64,000 nt of DNA from DAITQM01 sp039794245 (lineage in GTDB: Bacteria; Pseudomonadota; Gammaproteobacteria; Xanthomonadales; Wenzhouxiangellaceae), in NCBI GenBank assembly GCA_039794245.1, contig JBDIVS010000005.1, positions 62,001 to 126,000 of the forward strand, in the 5' to 3' direction. Below the pieces are notes generated by a model. That model did no database searches and was not told the origin of the DNA. It was given only the letters and a program-made list of their open reading frames with translations. The first letter of the stretch is position 1; each line of letters opens with the position of its first letter. Position numbers and translations under genes: made by a program. Of the stretch, positions 8,090 through 16,931 are shown piece by piece.

Positions 8090-9706
8090 ATGTTCGATCA
8101 GGGATCTACGGGGCTCGGCTGGCTCGATTGGGGCACGATCGGGCTTTATTTCGTTGCAGTTTTCGCGATCGCCGCCTGGGCCGGGCGGCGCAGCAAGGCG
8201 CGCGGCGTGGCGGCGGATTACTTTCTCGCCGGGCGTAATACCGGCTGGTTCGTGATCGGTGCATCGCTGTTTGCCTCGAACATCGGTTCGGAACACCTGG
8301 TCGGCCTGGCCGGCAGCGGCGCGGCAGGCGGTGTCGCGGTCGCCCAGTTCGAGATCCTCGCAGCGTTGATCCTGCTGCTGCTCGGCTGGGTGTTCGTACC
8401 GTTTTATCTGAGGACCGGCGTTTTCACGATGCCGGAATTTCTCGAACGCCGTTATTCGCCGGCGGCACGCTGGTACCTGGCGGTCGTTTCGATCGCCGGC
8501 TATGTGCTGACCAAGATCTCGGTGACGATCGCCGCCGGCGGCATCGTTTTCCAGGCGCTGATGGGCCTCGACTTCTGGAGCGGGGCGCTGATCGTTGTCG
8601 TCGCCACCGGCATTTACACCGTTTACGGCGGCCTGCGCGCCGTGCTTTACACCGATCTCATGCAATTGTTCGTGCTGCTCGCCGGCGCCGTGCTGATCAC
8701 CGTCTTCGGGCTAATCGAAGTCGGCGGTTTCGAGGCCCTGGCGGCAGCCGCCGGCAGCGAGCGGATGTCGCTGTGGAAGCCGCTCACCGATCCGGATTTC
8801 CCGTGGACCGGCATCCTGCTCGGCGCGCCGATTCTCGGAGTCTGGTACTGGTGCACCGATCAGTACATCGTGCAGCGCGTGCTCGCCGCAAAAGACTTGA
8901 CCGCCGCCCGCCGCGGCACGCTGTTCGCGGGTTTTTTGAAGCTCGCGCCGCTGTTCATTTTCGTTTTGCCCGGCGTCATCGCCTTTGTGCTGGCACAGTC
9001 GGGCGAACTGGCGCTGGCCGCGCCCGACCAGGCGCTGCCGGCGCTGATCTCGCACCTGCTGCCGGCCGGCGTGCGCGGCATCGTCGTCGCCGGCCTGCTC
9101 GCCGCGCTGATGAGCTCGCTGTCGTCGGTATTCAATTCCTGCTCGACGCTGATCACCTTCGATCTGTACCGCAAGCTGCATCCGGCGGCTTCCGAAAAAC
9201 GGCTGATCGCCGTCGGCCAGTGGTCCACCGCCTTGCTCGTCGTGCTCGGATTGTTGTGGATCCCGTTGATGAAACTGATCTCCGGCCAGCTTTATCAATA
9301 TCTGCAAAGCGTGCAGGCGTATATCGCGCCGCCGATCGCCGCGGTGTTTCTGCTCGGCGTCGCTTCGCGCCGGGTCAATGCTAAGGGCGCGCTCGCCGCG
9401 CTGCTCGGCGGCGGGGCGATCGGCATTGCACGGCTCGTCGCCGAGCTCAACAAGAGCGATCTCGACGGTGTGTTGTACCGCTTTGCGGCGATGAATTTTC
9501 TGCATTTCGCGGCCCTGCTGTTCGCCGCCTGCGCCCTGCTCCTGGTCACCGTCAGCCTGGCGACCAGGCCGCCGCCGGCGGCCGCCGCAGCGCTGGTTTT
9601 CAGCCCGGCGGCGCAGACCGCCGGCGACCGCGGCTGGTGGCTGGATGTGATGCTGAGCGCGCTGCTCGCCGCCGCCGTTGCGGTCTTGTGGATAAAATTT
9701 AGCTAA
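8090..9706 (+). CDS. sodium:solute symporter family protein
   Basis: Integral membrane cotransporter of the SSS/SGLT-like family, 538 residues with about 13-14 hydrophobic segments. The region ADYFLAGRNTGWFVIGASLFASNIGSEH is characteristic of SSS members, as is the GGLRAVLYTDLMQ segment. AGGG precedes the ATG by 8 bases. Location 72 bases after hutI suggests uptake of histidine, urocanate or another amino compound, but SSS substrates cannot be read from sequence, and several close relatives carry sugars. It is followed 15 bases later by an antiporter gene. Confidence 0.88.
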   Translation: MFDQGSTGLGWLDWGTIGLYFVAVFAIAAWAGRRSKARGVAADYFLAGRNTGWFVIGASLFASNIGSEHLVGLAGSGAAGGVAVAQFEILAALILLLLGWVFVPFYLRTGVFTMPEFLERRYSPAARWYLAVVSIAGYVLTKISVTIAAGGIVFQALMGLDFWSGALIVVVATGIYTVYGGLRAVLYTDLMQLFVLLAGAVLITVFGLIEVGGFEALAAAAGSERMSLWKPLTDPDFPWTGILLGAPILGVWYWCTDQYIVQRVLAAKDLTAARRGTLFAGFLKLAPLFIFVLPGVIAFVLAQSGELALAAPDQALPALISHLLPAGVRGIVVAGLLAALMSSLSSVFNSCSTLITFDLYRKLHPAASEKRLIAVGQWSTALLVVLGLLWIPLMKLISGQLYQYLQSVQAYIAPPIAAVFLLGVASRRVNAKGALAALLGGGAIGIARLVAELNKSDLDGVLYRFAAMNFLHFAALLFAACALLLVTVSLATRPPPAAAAALVFSPAAQTAGDRGWWLDVMLSALLAAAVAVLWIKFS

Positions 9707-9721
9707 ACGCGGTCAAGACAC

Positions 9722-10903
9722 GTGGCGATCGAATCCCTGCTGCTGGCGCTGTTGGTGATCCTCGCCGTGCCCTACACCGTCTGGCGGCTGGGGCGGACCG
9801 ACGACTACGCGCCGCTGGTCGTCGTGCAGATCCTCGCCGGCATCGCGCTCGGGCCGGGGCTTGCCGGCCGCTGGCTGCCGGTGCTGCACCAATCGATCTT
9901 CACGCCCGGCGTCATCGACGCGCTCGGTGCCATCGCCGCCTGGGCGGTGATCCTGTTCATCTGGATCGCCGGCATCGAACTCGACCTCGGCGCCGCCTGG
10001 CGCGAGCGCCGCGACAGTGCGGTGACCGCCACGCTCGCCCTCGCCGTACCGTTGTTGACCGGCGCCGCGGCGGCGTGGCTGCTGGTCGCCGCCGACCCGG
10101 GCTGGCTCGGCGCCGAAGCCGGCATCTGGCAGTTTGCCGCCGGTGTCGGCATGGCCTCGGCGGTGACGGCCTTGCCGATCCTGATCCTGTTCATGGAAAA
10201 ACTCGGCATTTACCGCACCGCGCTCGGCCAGCGCGTATTACGTTACGGCAGCCTGGACGATCTGGCGATCTGGGGCGTACTCGCCTTGGTCCTGCTCGAT
10301 TTCGAGCGTCTTGGCAGGCAGGCCGCCTTTCTGCTGGCATTCGCCGGCACCACGGTCATGATCCGCCAGATGCTCCGCCGGCTCGCCGAAGACGACCGCT
10401 GGCCGGTGGCCATGATCTGGCTCACCGCAACGGCGCTGGGCGCCGACTGGGCCGGCCTGCACTACATGGTCGGCGCATTCCTCGCCGGCGCCGTGCTCGA
10501 CGGCCGCTGGTTCCCGGTCGACAAGATGGATCTGTTACGCCACCATGTGCTGTTGCTGCTGATGCCGGTATTCTTTCTGAGCACCGGCCTGCGCACCGAT
10601 TGGCAGATGGGCGGCGGGCCGGTGCTCGCCGCCGCACTGCTGCTGCTCGTGGCCGCGGTCGGCGGGAAATTCCTCGGCGTCCACCTCGCCGCGCGCTGGC
10701 TCGGCTGGCGGGACGGCGAAGCGCCGCTCGTCGCCTGGCTGCTGCAAACCAAGGCGCTGATCATGATCATCTTCGCCAACATCCTGCTCGACCGCCAGGT
10801 GATCTCCGGTGACACCTTCACCGCCCTTTTGCTCGCCGCCGTCGCCAGCACGATGCTGACCGTACCGCTGGCCGAGCGCGCCCGGCGCCGGTTGACCGGC
10901 TGA
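9722..10903 (+). CDS. CPA2-family cation:proton antiporter
   Basis: Predicted Na+(K+)/H+ exchanger of the KefB/NapA class, 393 residues of almost continuous membrane helices. GIALGPGLAG near 45-54, the ELDLGAAWRER loop and a membrane-embedded acidic segment (GSLDDLAIW) fit CPA2 members. No C-terminal TrkA/RCK nucleotide-binding domain follows, so it is the short form. The start is GTG, 15 bases behind the symporter, implying one transcript. Recycling sodium for the adjacent Na+ symporter is a plausible inference. The stop is followed almost at once by a repeat element. Confidence 0.85.
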   Translation: MAIESLLLALLVILAVPYTVWRLGRTDDYAPLVVVQILAGIALGPGLAGRWLPVLHQSIFTPGVIDALGAIAAWAVILFIWIAGIELDLGAAWRERRDSAVTATLALAVPLLTGAAAAWLLVAADPGWLGAEAGIWQFAAGVGMASAVTALPILILFMEKLGIYRTALGQRVLRYGSLDDLAIWGVLALVLLDFERLGRQAAFLLAFAGTTVMIRQMLRRLAEDDRWPVAMIWLTATALGADWAGLHYMVGAFLAGAVLDGRWFPVDKMDLLRHHVLLLLMPVFFLSTGLRTDWQMGGGPVLAAALLLLVAAVGGKFLGVHLAARWLGWRDGEAPLVAWLLQTKALIMIIFANILLDRQVISGDTFTALLLAAVASTMLTVPLAERARRRLTG

Positions 10904-10908
10904 GATAT

Positions 10909-10942
10909 CCCAACAGTTGCATAAACCCAACAGTTGCATAAA
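10909..10942. repeat. 17-bp tandem duplication of an element end
   Basis: The 17-base sequence CCCAACAGTTGCATAAA occurs twice head to tail at 10909-10925 and 10926-10942. The second copy is the true end of the 285-bp element that follows. The duplicated tip suggests an imprecise insertion, or one copy landing against the end of another. Confidence 0.85.
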
Positions 10943-11210
10943 TTTTGCTCGAATTGATAGATTTCTTCATTAAATCAATAAGTTATGAGAATATTAGTTA
11001 AAATATCGAATTCACCTGGGGTGACGCGCCCGGTTTCTCGCCCAAGCGGGCGGCGTCCATCGGCTGGGCGATAGAATCACTATCGCCTGCGCCTCGCTCC
11101 TTGCCCACGGGCGTTTGGGAACGCAACGCGGCTCGTGTGGAATGCCGAGATTGGTTCTCTATGTGCCGCCCGCTTGACCAAAAATTCCGGGAATTTATGT
11201 AACAGTTGGG
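10926..11210. mobile_element. 285-bp MITE-like element, copy A
   Basis: Non-coding element with 19-base terminal inverted repeats (left CCCAACAGTTGCATAAATT, right CCCAACTGTTACATAAATT read inward). It is the inverted counterpart of an element of identical length at 14531-14815. Internally it carries a second inverted pair (CAAGCGGGCGGC against its complement) flanking a GC-rich core with a small hairpin. The ends match those beside the ISL3-like transposase debris at 47907, so it is probably a non-autonomous derivative of that family. No convincing target duplication flanks it. Confidence 0.85.
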
Positions 11211-11266
11211 TATATCCTGAAACCCCTTCGTGGTGAATATATTCAGTTTAGAGATCAAGAACCATT

Positions 11267-12676
11267 TCAATCCTTGACCAGAACCTTGTAGCTCCAGGGG
11301 GCGAGTTCGAGCGCTGTGCCTGACGCCAATGTGACGGGTTCGCCGCCGAATCCGCCCCGCCATTCGCCGGCAAACGGCCCGCCGGTCAGGCGTGCAGTAA
11401 CGGGCGCGGGCGAAAAATTCAATGCCACGAACACCCTGTCGTCGCCGCTGGCGCGGACAAAGCTGAACACCTGCTCCGGCAGCGAATTGACCACCTGCTG
11501 CATGCGCCCGCCGGCGGCGCCGCTGTGTAACGCCGGATGCCGTTTTTTGAGCGCGATCAAGCGGCGGTACAAATCGCCGACCCGGTGTTGGCGCCAGGCG
11601 ATCGGATCGCGGTCGAAAAAAACCAGGCGTTTTTCGTTGCCCGCTTCCTGGCCATTGTAGATCAGCGGTATGCCCTCGCCGGTCATCTGCAGGACGATGG
11701 CCACCTCGAGTGCATCGCCGAAGCGTTCGAACTGTGTCGCATCCCAGGCATTCTGGTCGTGATTGGAAATATAAACCATCCGGTAGGCGTCGCGCGGCCA
11801 GGCGCTTTCGTTTTCCGAATAAAAACCGAACAACGCCGTAGCGCCGGCCTTGCCGGCTGCGATATCGTGCAGCGTATTGTTCCAACTCCAGGCGTAACTG
11901 GCATCGAAGGCGCGGGCGTGTACATCGCGCCCCTCGTATTCGGCGAGCATGAACACCGGCTTGATCGCATCCAGTTCGGCGCGGGCGTTCTCCCAGAAAT
12001 CGAGCGGCACATAGCCGGCGACGTCGCAACGGTAACCGTCGATATCGGCCTTTTCGACCCAGTAACGCAAAGCGCGGGTCATGTAGGCGCGCAACTCCGG
12101 CCGGTCATAGTCGAGGTCGATGATATCCGACCAGTCCCACCACGGCGTCGAGCGGAAGGCACCGTTTTCGTCATGCTCATACCATTGTGGATGCTGGCGG
12201 GCGAGCGGATGGTCCCAGGCGGTATGGTTGGCGACCCAATCGAGGATCACCTTCATGCCGCGGTCGTGGGCCGCGGCGACGAACGACTTGAGATCGTCCA
12301 GCGTTCCGAATTCGGGGTTGACGGCGAAATAATCCTTGACCGCATACGGGCTACCCAGCCGGCCTTTGCGGTTTTTGACGCCGATCGGATGGATTGGCAT
12401 CAACCACAGGATATCGACCCCCAGATCGGCCAGGCGCGGCAATTCGGCCTGCGCCGCGCGCAGCGTCCCCGGCAGCGTGAACTGCCGGAGGTTGATCTGA
12501 TACAGCACCGCGTTGCGGCTCCATGCGGGGTGCTGCACACGGACGTAGGGCGTGGGTTGATAGCGCGCCGGATCGGCGGCGGTCGGTTCGGCGGCGCTCA
12601 GCCGCGCCCCGCACAACACGGTGCATAACACGGCGCACAGCGCGAACGAGGAGCGGTTACGAAACAGGATTTTCAC
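11267..12676 (-). CDS. secreted GH13 alpha-amylase-type glycosidase (first of pair)
   Basis: Hydrolyses alpha-1,4-glucans or maltodextrins, probably in the periplasm or outside. A signal peptide covers about the first 28 residues (ends LCGARLSAA). The GH13 barrel shows DWVANHT (146-152), nucleophile D218 in GYRCD, acid/base E246 in MLAEYEG and D307 in SNHDQN. The 469-residue protein ends in a small beta domain. The start is GTG and overlaps the stop of the upstream amylase by 4 bases, so they are co-translated. The exact product (amylase, cyclomaltodextrinase or maltogenic enzyme) cannot be told. Confidence 0.92.
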   Translation of the reverse strand: MKILFRNRSSFALCAVLCTVLCGARLSAAEPTAADPARYQPTPYVRVQHPAWSRNAVLYQINLRQFTLPGTLRAAQAELPRLADLGVDILWLMPIHPIGVKNRKGRLGSPYAVKDYFAVNPEFGTLDDLKSFVAAAHDRGMKVILDWVANHTAWDHPLARQHPQWYEHDENGAFRSTPWWDWSDIIDLDYDRPELRAYMTRALRYWVEKADIDGYRCDVAGYVPLDFWENARAELDAIKPVFMLAEYEGRDVHARAFDASYAWSWNNTLHDIAAGKAGATALFGFYSENESAWPRDAYRMVYISNHDQNAWDATQFERFGDALEVAIVLQMTGEGIPLIYNGQEAGNEKRLVFFDRDPIAWRQHRVGDLYRRLIALKKRHPALHSGAAGGRMQQVVNSLPEQVFSFVRASGDDRVFVALNFSPAPVTARLTGGPFAGEWRGGFGGEPVTLASGTALELAPWSYKVLVKD

Positions 12677-14523
12677 TCCACGCTACGGTACAGCGCAAAA
12701 CTCAGCGGCGGCTGCTCGATTCGGATATTGCCATGCTGCGCAGCCGGCGATACCTTGCCCTCGCCGAGCAATGTTTGCCAGCGCCGCCCCGCATTGTCCA
12801 TCATCAAATCATGGCGGCGGGTTTCATTCGCGGTGTTGGCAATCACCAGATACGCCGCGTCGCCGCCGCTGCGGGTGAACACGAAAAGCCCCGGCTCATC
12901 GGCCGCATACAACACGGTCTGCCGGCCGCGGCGCAAAGCCGATTCGCGGCGGTAAACGCCGGCCATTTCCGCGATCGCCCGATACAGGGGGTGAGTGGTG
13001 TCGAAGTTGTCGCCGGCGGTCGTCGCCGCGGTGCCGATCAGCCGGTTGTCGTTATAACTCGCCACCCGGCTCGGGAACATGTCCTCGCGCGCATCCTGGT
13101 CACGGCCGTCGCCGGTGAAGCCCTGCTCGTCGCCATAATAGATCACCGGCACGCCGCGGCTGAAGATCAGCAGCGCATGCCCCAGCATGGTGCGGCGCAG
13201 CAATTCATCATCGGCGGCGTTCGATCCCAACCGCGCCAGCAGCGCATGACCCAGGCGCCCGTCGTCGTGGTTGCCGATGAAGACCGGCAGGATATTGGCG
13301 CCGCGCGGGTCGCCGCGGTAGAGATGATCCTGGGCGAGCACCGCCGCCAGCGCCGCCGGCGGTGCGTCGCCGGCGGCGACGTTCTGCAATGCATCGCGCC
13401 AGGCGAAATCGAGCACCGCCGGAAAGCCGGCTGCGGTGGTGTAACGCGCCAGTTTTTCGGGCGTCAGCTCGTAGGCTTCGCCGAACAGATAAAAATCGAC
13501 GATGCCGTTGGCCTTCGCTTCGTCGAGCATGGCGGGAATGAAGCGCCGCCAGAATTCGTCGTTGACGTGTTTGGCGGTATCGATCCGGAAGCCATCGACC
13601 CTGAAGCGGCGGATCCAGCTCCGGTAGATTTCGATCATCCCGGCGACGACGTGCGGGTTTTCGGTATAGATGTCGTCGAGACCGGAAAAATCGCCGTAAG
13701 TGACGCTCTCGCCTTCCCACGTCGAATTGCCGCGGTTGTGATAATAAAGCGGATCGTTCAACCATCCGGGTACCTTGCTGCCGCGCTCCGCTTCCGGCAC
13801 CAGCGCCGTGTAGGCATAGTTCGGATCCGTCAGGCGGGCGAAGTTTTCGCCAGTCTGATGTGCAGGCGCATCGCCGAGAAAGCCTGCGTTGATCGGCTCG
13901 CCGCCGGGTCCACCGCGGCGGGTATAGGGATAATCGGCGATCGTCCGATAAGCGCAGTCGGACCACCAGATGCCGGTCTTTGGATCCACTTTGGAACATT
14001 CCCGGTACTGGATCACATCGGCCGTATGATTGGTGACGATATCCATGATCACTTTCATGCCGCGGGCATGGGCCGCATCGACCAGGGCGCGAAAATCGTC
14101 TTCGCTGCCGAGGTGCGGATCGACAGTCGTGAAATCGGTGATCCAGTAACCGTGATAGCCGGCGCTGAGCTGGCCCGGCGGCCCCTGCACTGCCTTGTTC
14201 TTGAAGATCGGCGTCAGCCAGATCGCACTCGCCCCGAGCCCCTGTATGTAATCGAGCCTGGCGGCAAGGCCGCGAAAATCGCCGCCGTGATAAAACCCCT
14301 TGTGTGCCGGATCGAAACCGTGCTGTTCGGCACTGCCCGGAATCCCGCCGCGATCGTTCACCGGATCGCCGTTGGCAAAACGGTCCGGCATGATGAAGTA
14401 AACGATTTCGTCCTCGATCGGCCGCTCGGGATTGGCGGCAGGCGGCGCGGCGGCGGCGACACCCGGCAGGCACAGGGCGAACAGCCATAGGCCGTAAAAC
14501 TGAAAACGTAAACCCGATTGCAT
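12673..14523 (-). CDS. secreted GH13 alpha-amylase/neopullulanase-like glycosidase (second of pair)
   Basis: A 616-residue GH13 enzyme. Starting at 14523 gives a clean signal peptide (MQSGLRFQFYGLWLFALCLPGVAAA); frames open further upstream lie inside the repeat element. Conserved sites are DIVTNHT (161-167), nucleophile D315 in GFRID, acid/base E349 in LFGEAYE and D420 in IGNHD. The N-terminal EDEIVYFIMPDRFANGD is typical of the cyclomaltodextrinase/neopullulanase branch. The purine-rich stretch before the ATG includes the terminal GGG of the adjacent element, so insertion lies right at the translation signal. Confidence 0.92.
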   Translation of the reverse strand: MQSGLRFQFYGLWLFALCLPGVAAAAPPAANPERPIEDEIVYFIMPDRFANGDPVNDRGGIPGSAEQHGFDPAHKGFYHGGDFRGLAARLDYIQGLGASAIWLTPIFKNKAVQGPPGQLSAGYHGYWITDFTTVDPHLGSEDDFRALVDAAHARGMKVIMDIVTNHTADVIQYRECSKVDPKTGIWWSDCAYRTIADYPYTRRGGPGGEPINAGFLGDAPAHQTGENFARLTDPNYAYTALVPEAERGSKVPGWLNDPLYYHNRGNSTWEGESVTYGDFSGLDDIYTENPHVVAGMIEIYRSWIRRFRVDGFRIDTAKHVNDEFWRRFIPAMLDEAKANGIVDFYLFGEAYELTPEKLARYTTAAGFPAVLDFAWRDALQNVAAGDAPPAALAAVLAQDHLYRGDPRGANILPVFIGNHDDGRLGHALLARLGSNAADDELLRRTMLGHALLIFSRGVPVIYYGDEQGFTGDGRDQDAREDMFPSRVASYNDNRLIGTAATTAGDNFDTTHPLYRAIAEMAGVYRRESALRRGRQTVLYAADEPGLFVFTRSGGDAAYLVIANTANETRRHDLMMDNAGRRWQTLLGEGKVSPAAQHGNIRIEQPPLSFALYRSVE

Positions 14524-14530
14524 CGATTCA

Positions 14531-14815
14531 CCCAACTGTTGCATAAATTCCCGGGATTCTTGGCCAAGCGGGCGGCGCATAGAGAACCAATCTTGGTGTT
14601 CCGCACGAGCCGCGTTGCGTTCCCAAACGCCCGTGGGCGAGGAGCGAGGCGCAGGCGATAGTGATTCTATCGCCCAGCCGATGGACGCCGCCCGCTTGGG
14701 CGAGAAACCGGGCGCGTCACCCCAGGTGAATTCGATGCTTTAACTAAAATTCTCATAACTTATTGATTTAATGAAGAAATATATAAATTCGAGCAAAATT
14801 TATGCAACTGTTGGG
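14531..14815. mobile_element. 285-bp MITE-like element, copy B (inverted)
   Basis: Same length and near-identical sequence as copy A at 10926-11210 but in opposite orientation. Ends are CCCAACTGTTGCATAAATT and its complement. It fills the gap between the GH97 stop (one base away) and the amylase start (8 bases away), splitting what would otherwise be a GH97-amylase-amylase operon. Together A and B bracket exactly the two amylase genes. Confidence 0.88.
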
Positions 14816-14816
14816 T

Positions 14817-16862
14817 TTACTCAGGCGTGAATCTCACTGCCGCGCCGCCACCCGGTGCCAGGCGTAATTCCAGCACGTCATCGCTGCGCACGCTCCGGGT
14901 TTCGATGGCGATGTCTTCCGGGTTGCGCTCCCAATGCGCTTCATCGCCGTCGCGGTAGATTTCGGCGCGGTAGGCGATACCGCTTTCGAGAAAACCGAGC
15001 GGCAGGTGCAGCAGGCGGCCGTCGGCGTTGGTGATCGCCCCGAGGTACCAATCGCGGCTCGCCCGGTCGCGGCGGGCGATGGCGGCGTACTCGCCGATCT
15101 CACCGGCCAGGGCGCGGCTTGCGGCCCAGTCGGCCGGTACGTCCTCGATGAATTTGAAGACCCGCGGTTTGGCCTCGTAGTTTTCCGGCAGGTCGGCAGC
15201 CATCTGCAGCGGGCTGTAGATCACCACGTATAACGCGAGCTGTTTGGCCAGTGTCGTCGGGATGTTGCGTTCGCGTTTCGCCTCTTCGCTACCGAGATCG
15301 AAAATGCCTGGCGTGAAATCCATCGGCCCGGCGAGCAACCGGGTGAACGGCAGGATCGTCGTGTGTGCCGGGCCATTGCCTTCCGACCAGGCGTTGTATT
15401 CCTGGCCGCGCTGCCCCTCGCGCGTCAGCCAGTTGGGCCAGGTGCGGCGCAAGCCAGTATCTTTGACCGGCTCGTGCGTGATGATCGCGATCTTGTGGCG
15501 CGAGGCAACCTCGAGTACGCGCTGCAAGTGTCGCACCATGTATTGGCCGTGCTGCCATTCGTGGTGCAGCTTGCCGTTTTCATCATGGCGCGGCAACAGG
15601 CCGTTCTGCTTGACGTAGCCGGTTTTCACGGCACGCACACCGTGCGCCGCCATGTAGGCCATCGCATCTTCGATCTGGCGCTCGTAGTTTTCTATGCCGC
15701 CCGAAGTTTCGTGATGGCCGATCAGACGCACGCCCTTGGCCGCGGCATATTCCGCCAGTGCGTCGAAATCGTAATCGGGATAAGGCGTCGTGAAATCGAA
15801 CTGCTCGGCATTGGCGATCCAGTCGCCGTCCCAGCCGCGGTTCCAGCCTTCGACCAGCACCCCGTCGAACCCGTGGCGCGCCGCAAAGTCGATGTAACGC
15901 CTGGTGTTCCCGGTTGTCGCGCCGTGGTGCGGGCCAAAAGCCCAGGTGGATTTTCGGATGTGCATCTCCCACCAGACGCCGACGTATTTGCCCGGCTTCA
16001 CCCATGACACATCGCCGAGGCGGTTCGGCTCGTTCAGATTGAGGATCAGGTCGGCGGTGTCGATCAGGCGCGCCGCGCTGCCGGTGATCTGGATCGTGCG
16101 CCACGGGGTGACGAAGGCACCACGGGTTTTGACTTTCACGCCGTCCGACCACGGCACCAGATCGGCCTTTAGACGGTGATCGTCTAGCCGCTCCAGCGTC
16201 ATCTCAGCGTAATCGGTGAGCGCCGCTTCGTGGATGCTGAGATAAAGGCCGTCCGCCGTTTTCATCGTCAGCGGCGTCACCGCCTTCCAGATCGCCGACA
16301 ACGGCGTGCGGCGGTAGAGGTATTCGTAACGATTGGGCAGATAGGCGCCGGTCCACCAGGCCGTATGGTCGGCGGTCAGCGCAAATTCGGTCACCTCGTC
16401 GGCGATGCGCCGTTCGCCGCCTCCGGCATTGGCCGGAACCTCGTAACGGAACCCGATGCCTTCGTCGAAGACGCGGAACACGACGGTCAGCGCAACCTGG
16501 CCCCGTCGCCCGAAATCGGCAGCCAGTTCGTTGTAATGATTGCGGACTTCGCTCTTCTCGCCCCACGGCTGGGGCCAGGTTTCGTCCACCGCGCGGCGGC
16601 GGGCGGCGAGCATTTCGAGATCGTCGGCCAGCGAGGGTTCGTCGATCAGGCGAAGGCCGAGACGCGACTGCGCGACGACATCCCTGTCGAATCGCGCAAC
16701 GGAAAACCACGGCCGGCCGTCATCGACTCCCATCTTGACCGCCAGCACTCTGCCCGGCGAGTCCACGGCCAGCGGTTCGGCGACCGGCGCCGCGAACACC
16801 GTACCGGTGAGCACCGCGGCCAGCATGAAACAGCAAAATCGCGACCGCTCGCGGGTTCTCAC
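14817..16862 (-). CDS. GH97 alpha-glucosidase (SusB-like)
   Basis: Exo-acting glycosidase releasing glucose (or galactose in some members) from oligosaccharides. I chose GTG 16862 because GGAG lies 5-6 bases upstream and it gives a proper signal peptide (MRTRERSRFCCFMLAAVLTGTVFA); a TTG six codons earlier is the alternative. The 681-residue protein shows the GH97 hallmarks VEGWNRGWDGDW, HHETSG, AVKTGYVKQNG and ITHEPVKDTGLRRTWPN. Conserved glutamates in HHET and HEP match the inverting SusB group by recall. It pairs functionally with the two amylases downstream. Confidence 0.92.
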   Translation of the reverse strand: MRTRERSRFCCFMLAAVLTGTVFAAPVAEPLAVDSPGRVLAVKMGVDDGRPWFSVARFDRDVVAQSRLGLRLIDEPSLADDLEMLAARRRAVDETWPQPWGEKSEVRNHYNELAADFGRRGQVALTVVFRVFDEGIGFRYEVPANAGGGERRIADEVTEFALTADHTAWWTGAYLPNRYEYLYRRTPLSAIWKAVTPLTMKTADGLYLSIHEAALTDYAEMTLERLDDHRLKADLVPWSDGVKVKTRGAFVTPWRTIQITGSAARLIDTADLILNLNEPNRLGDVSWVKPGKYVGVWWEMHIRKSTWAFGPHHGATTGNTRRYIDFAARHGFDGVLVEGWNRGWDGDWIANAEQFDFTTPYPDYDFDALAEYAAAKGVRLIGHHETSGGIENYERQIEDAMAYMAAHGVRAVKTGYVKQNGLLPRHDENGKLHHEWQHGQYMVRHLQRVLEVASRHKIAIITHEPVKDTGLRRTWPNWLTREGQRGQEYNAWSEGNGPAHTTILPFTRLLAGPMDFTPGIFDLGSEEAKRERNIPTTLAKQLALYVVIYSPLQMAADLPENYEAKPRVFKFIEDVPADWAASRALAGEIGEYAAIARRDRASRDWYLGAITNADGRLLHLPLGFLESGIAYRAEIYRDGDEAHWERNPEDIAIETRSVRSDDVLELRLAPGGGAAVRFTPE

Positions 16863-16931
16863 CGATGCTCCGAATTGCAAAAAATCAACGCTTCGATCAT
16901 CCTAGTGACAAACCACTGAGCACACAACAAA

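Noticed and set aside
10901..11218. Target-site duplication around element copy A
   Set aside because: GATATCC and TATATCC flank it, but agreement is partial and overlaps the element tip; copy B has no matching duplication. I do not claim one.
12523..14490. Long plus-strand frame (655 codons) opposite the amylases
   Set aside because: It is antisense to a gene with clear GH13 motifs, its composition is Arg/Gly/Ala/Val-rich, and it has no domain. GC-rich codon bias keeps such frames open.
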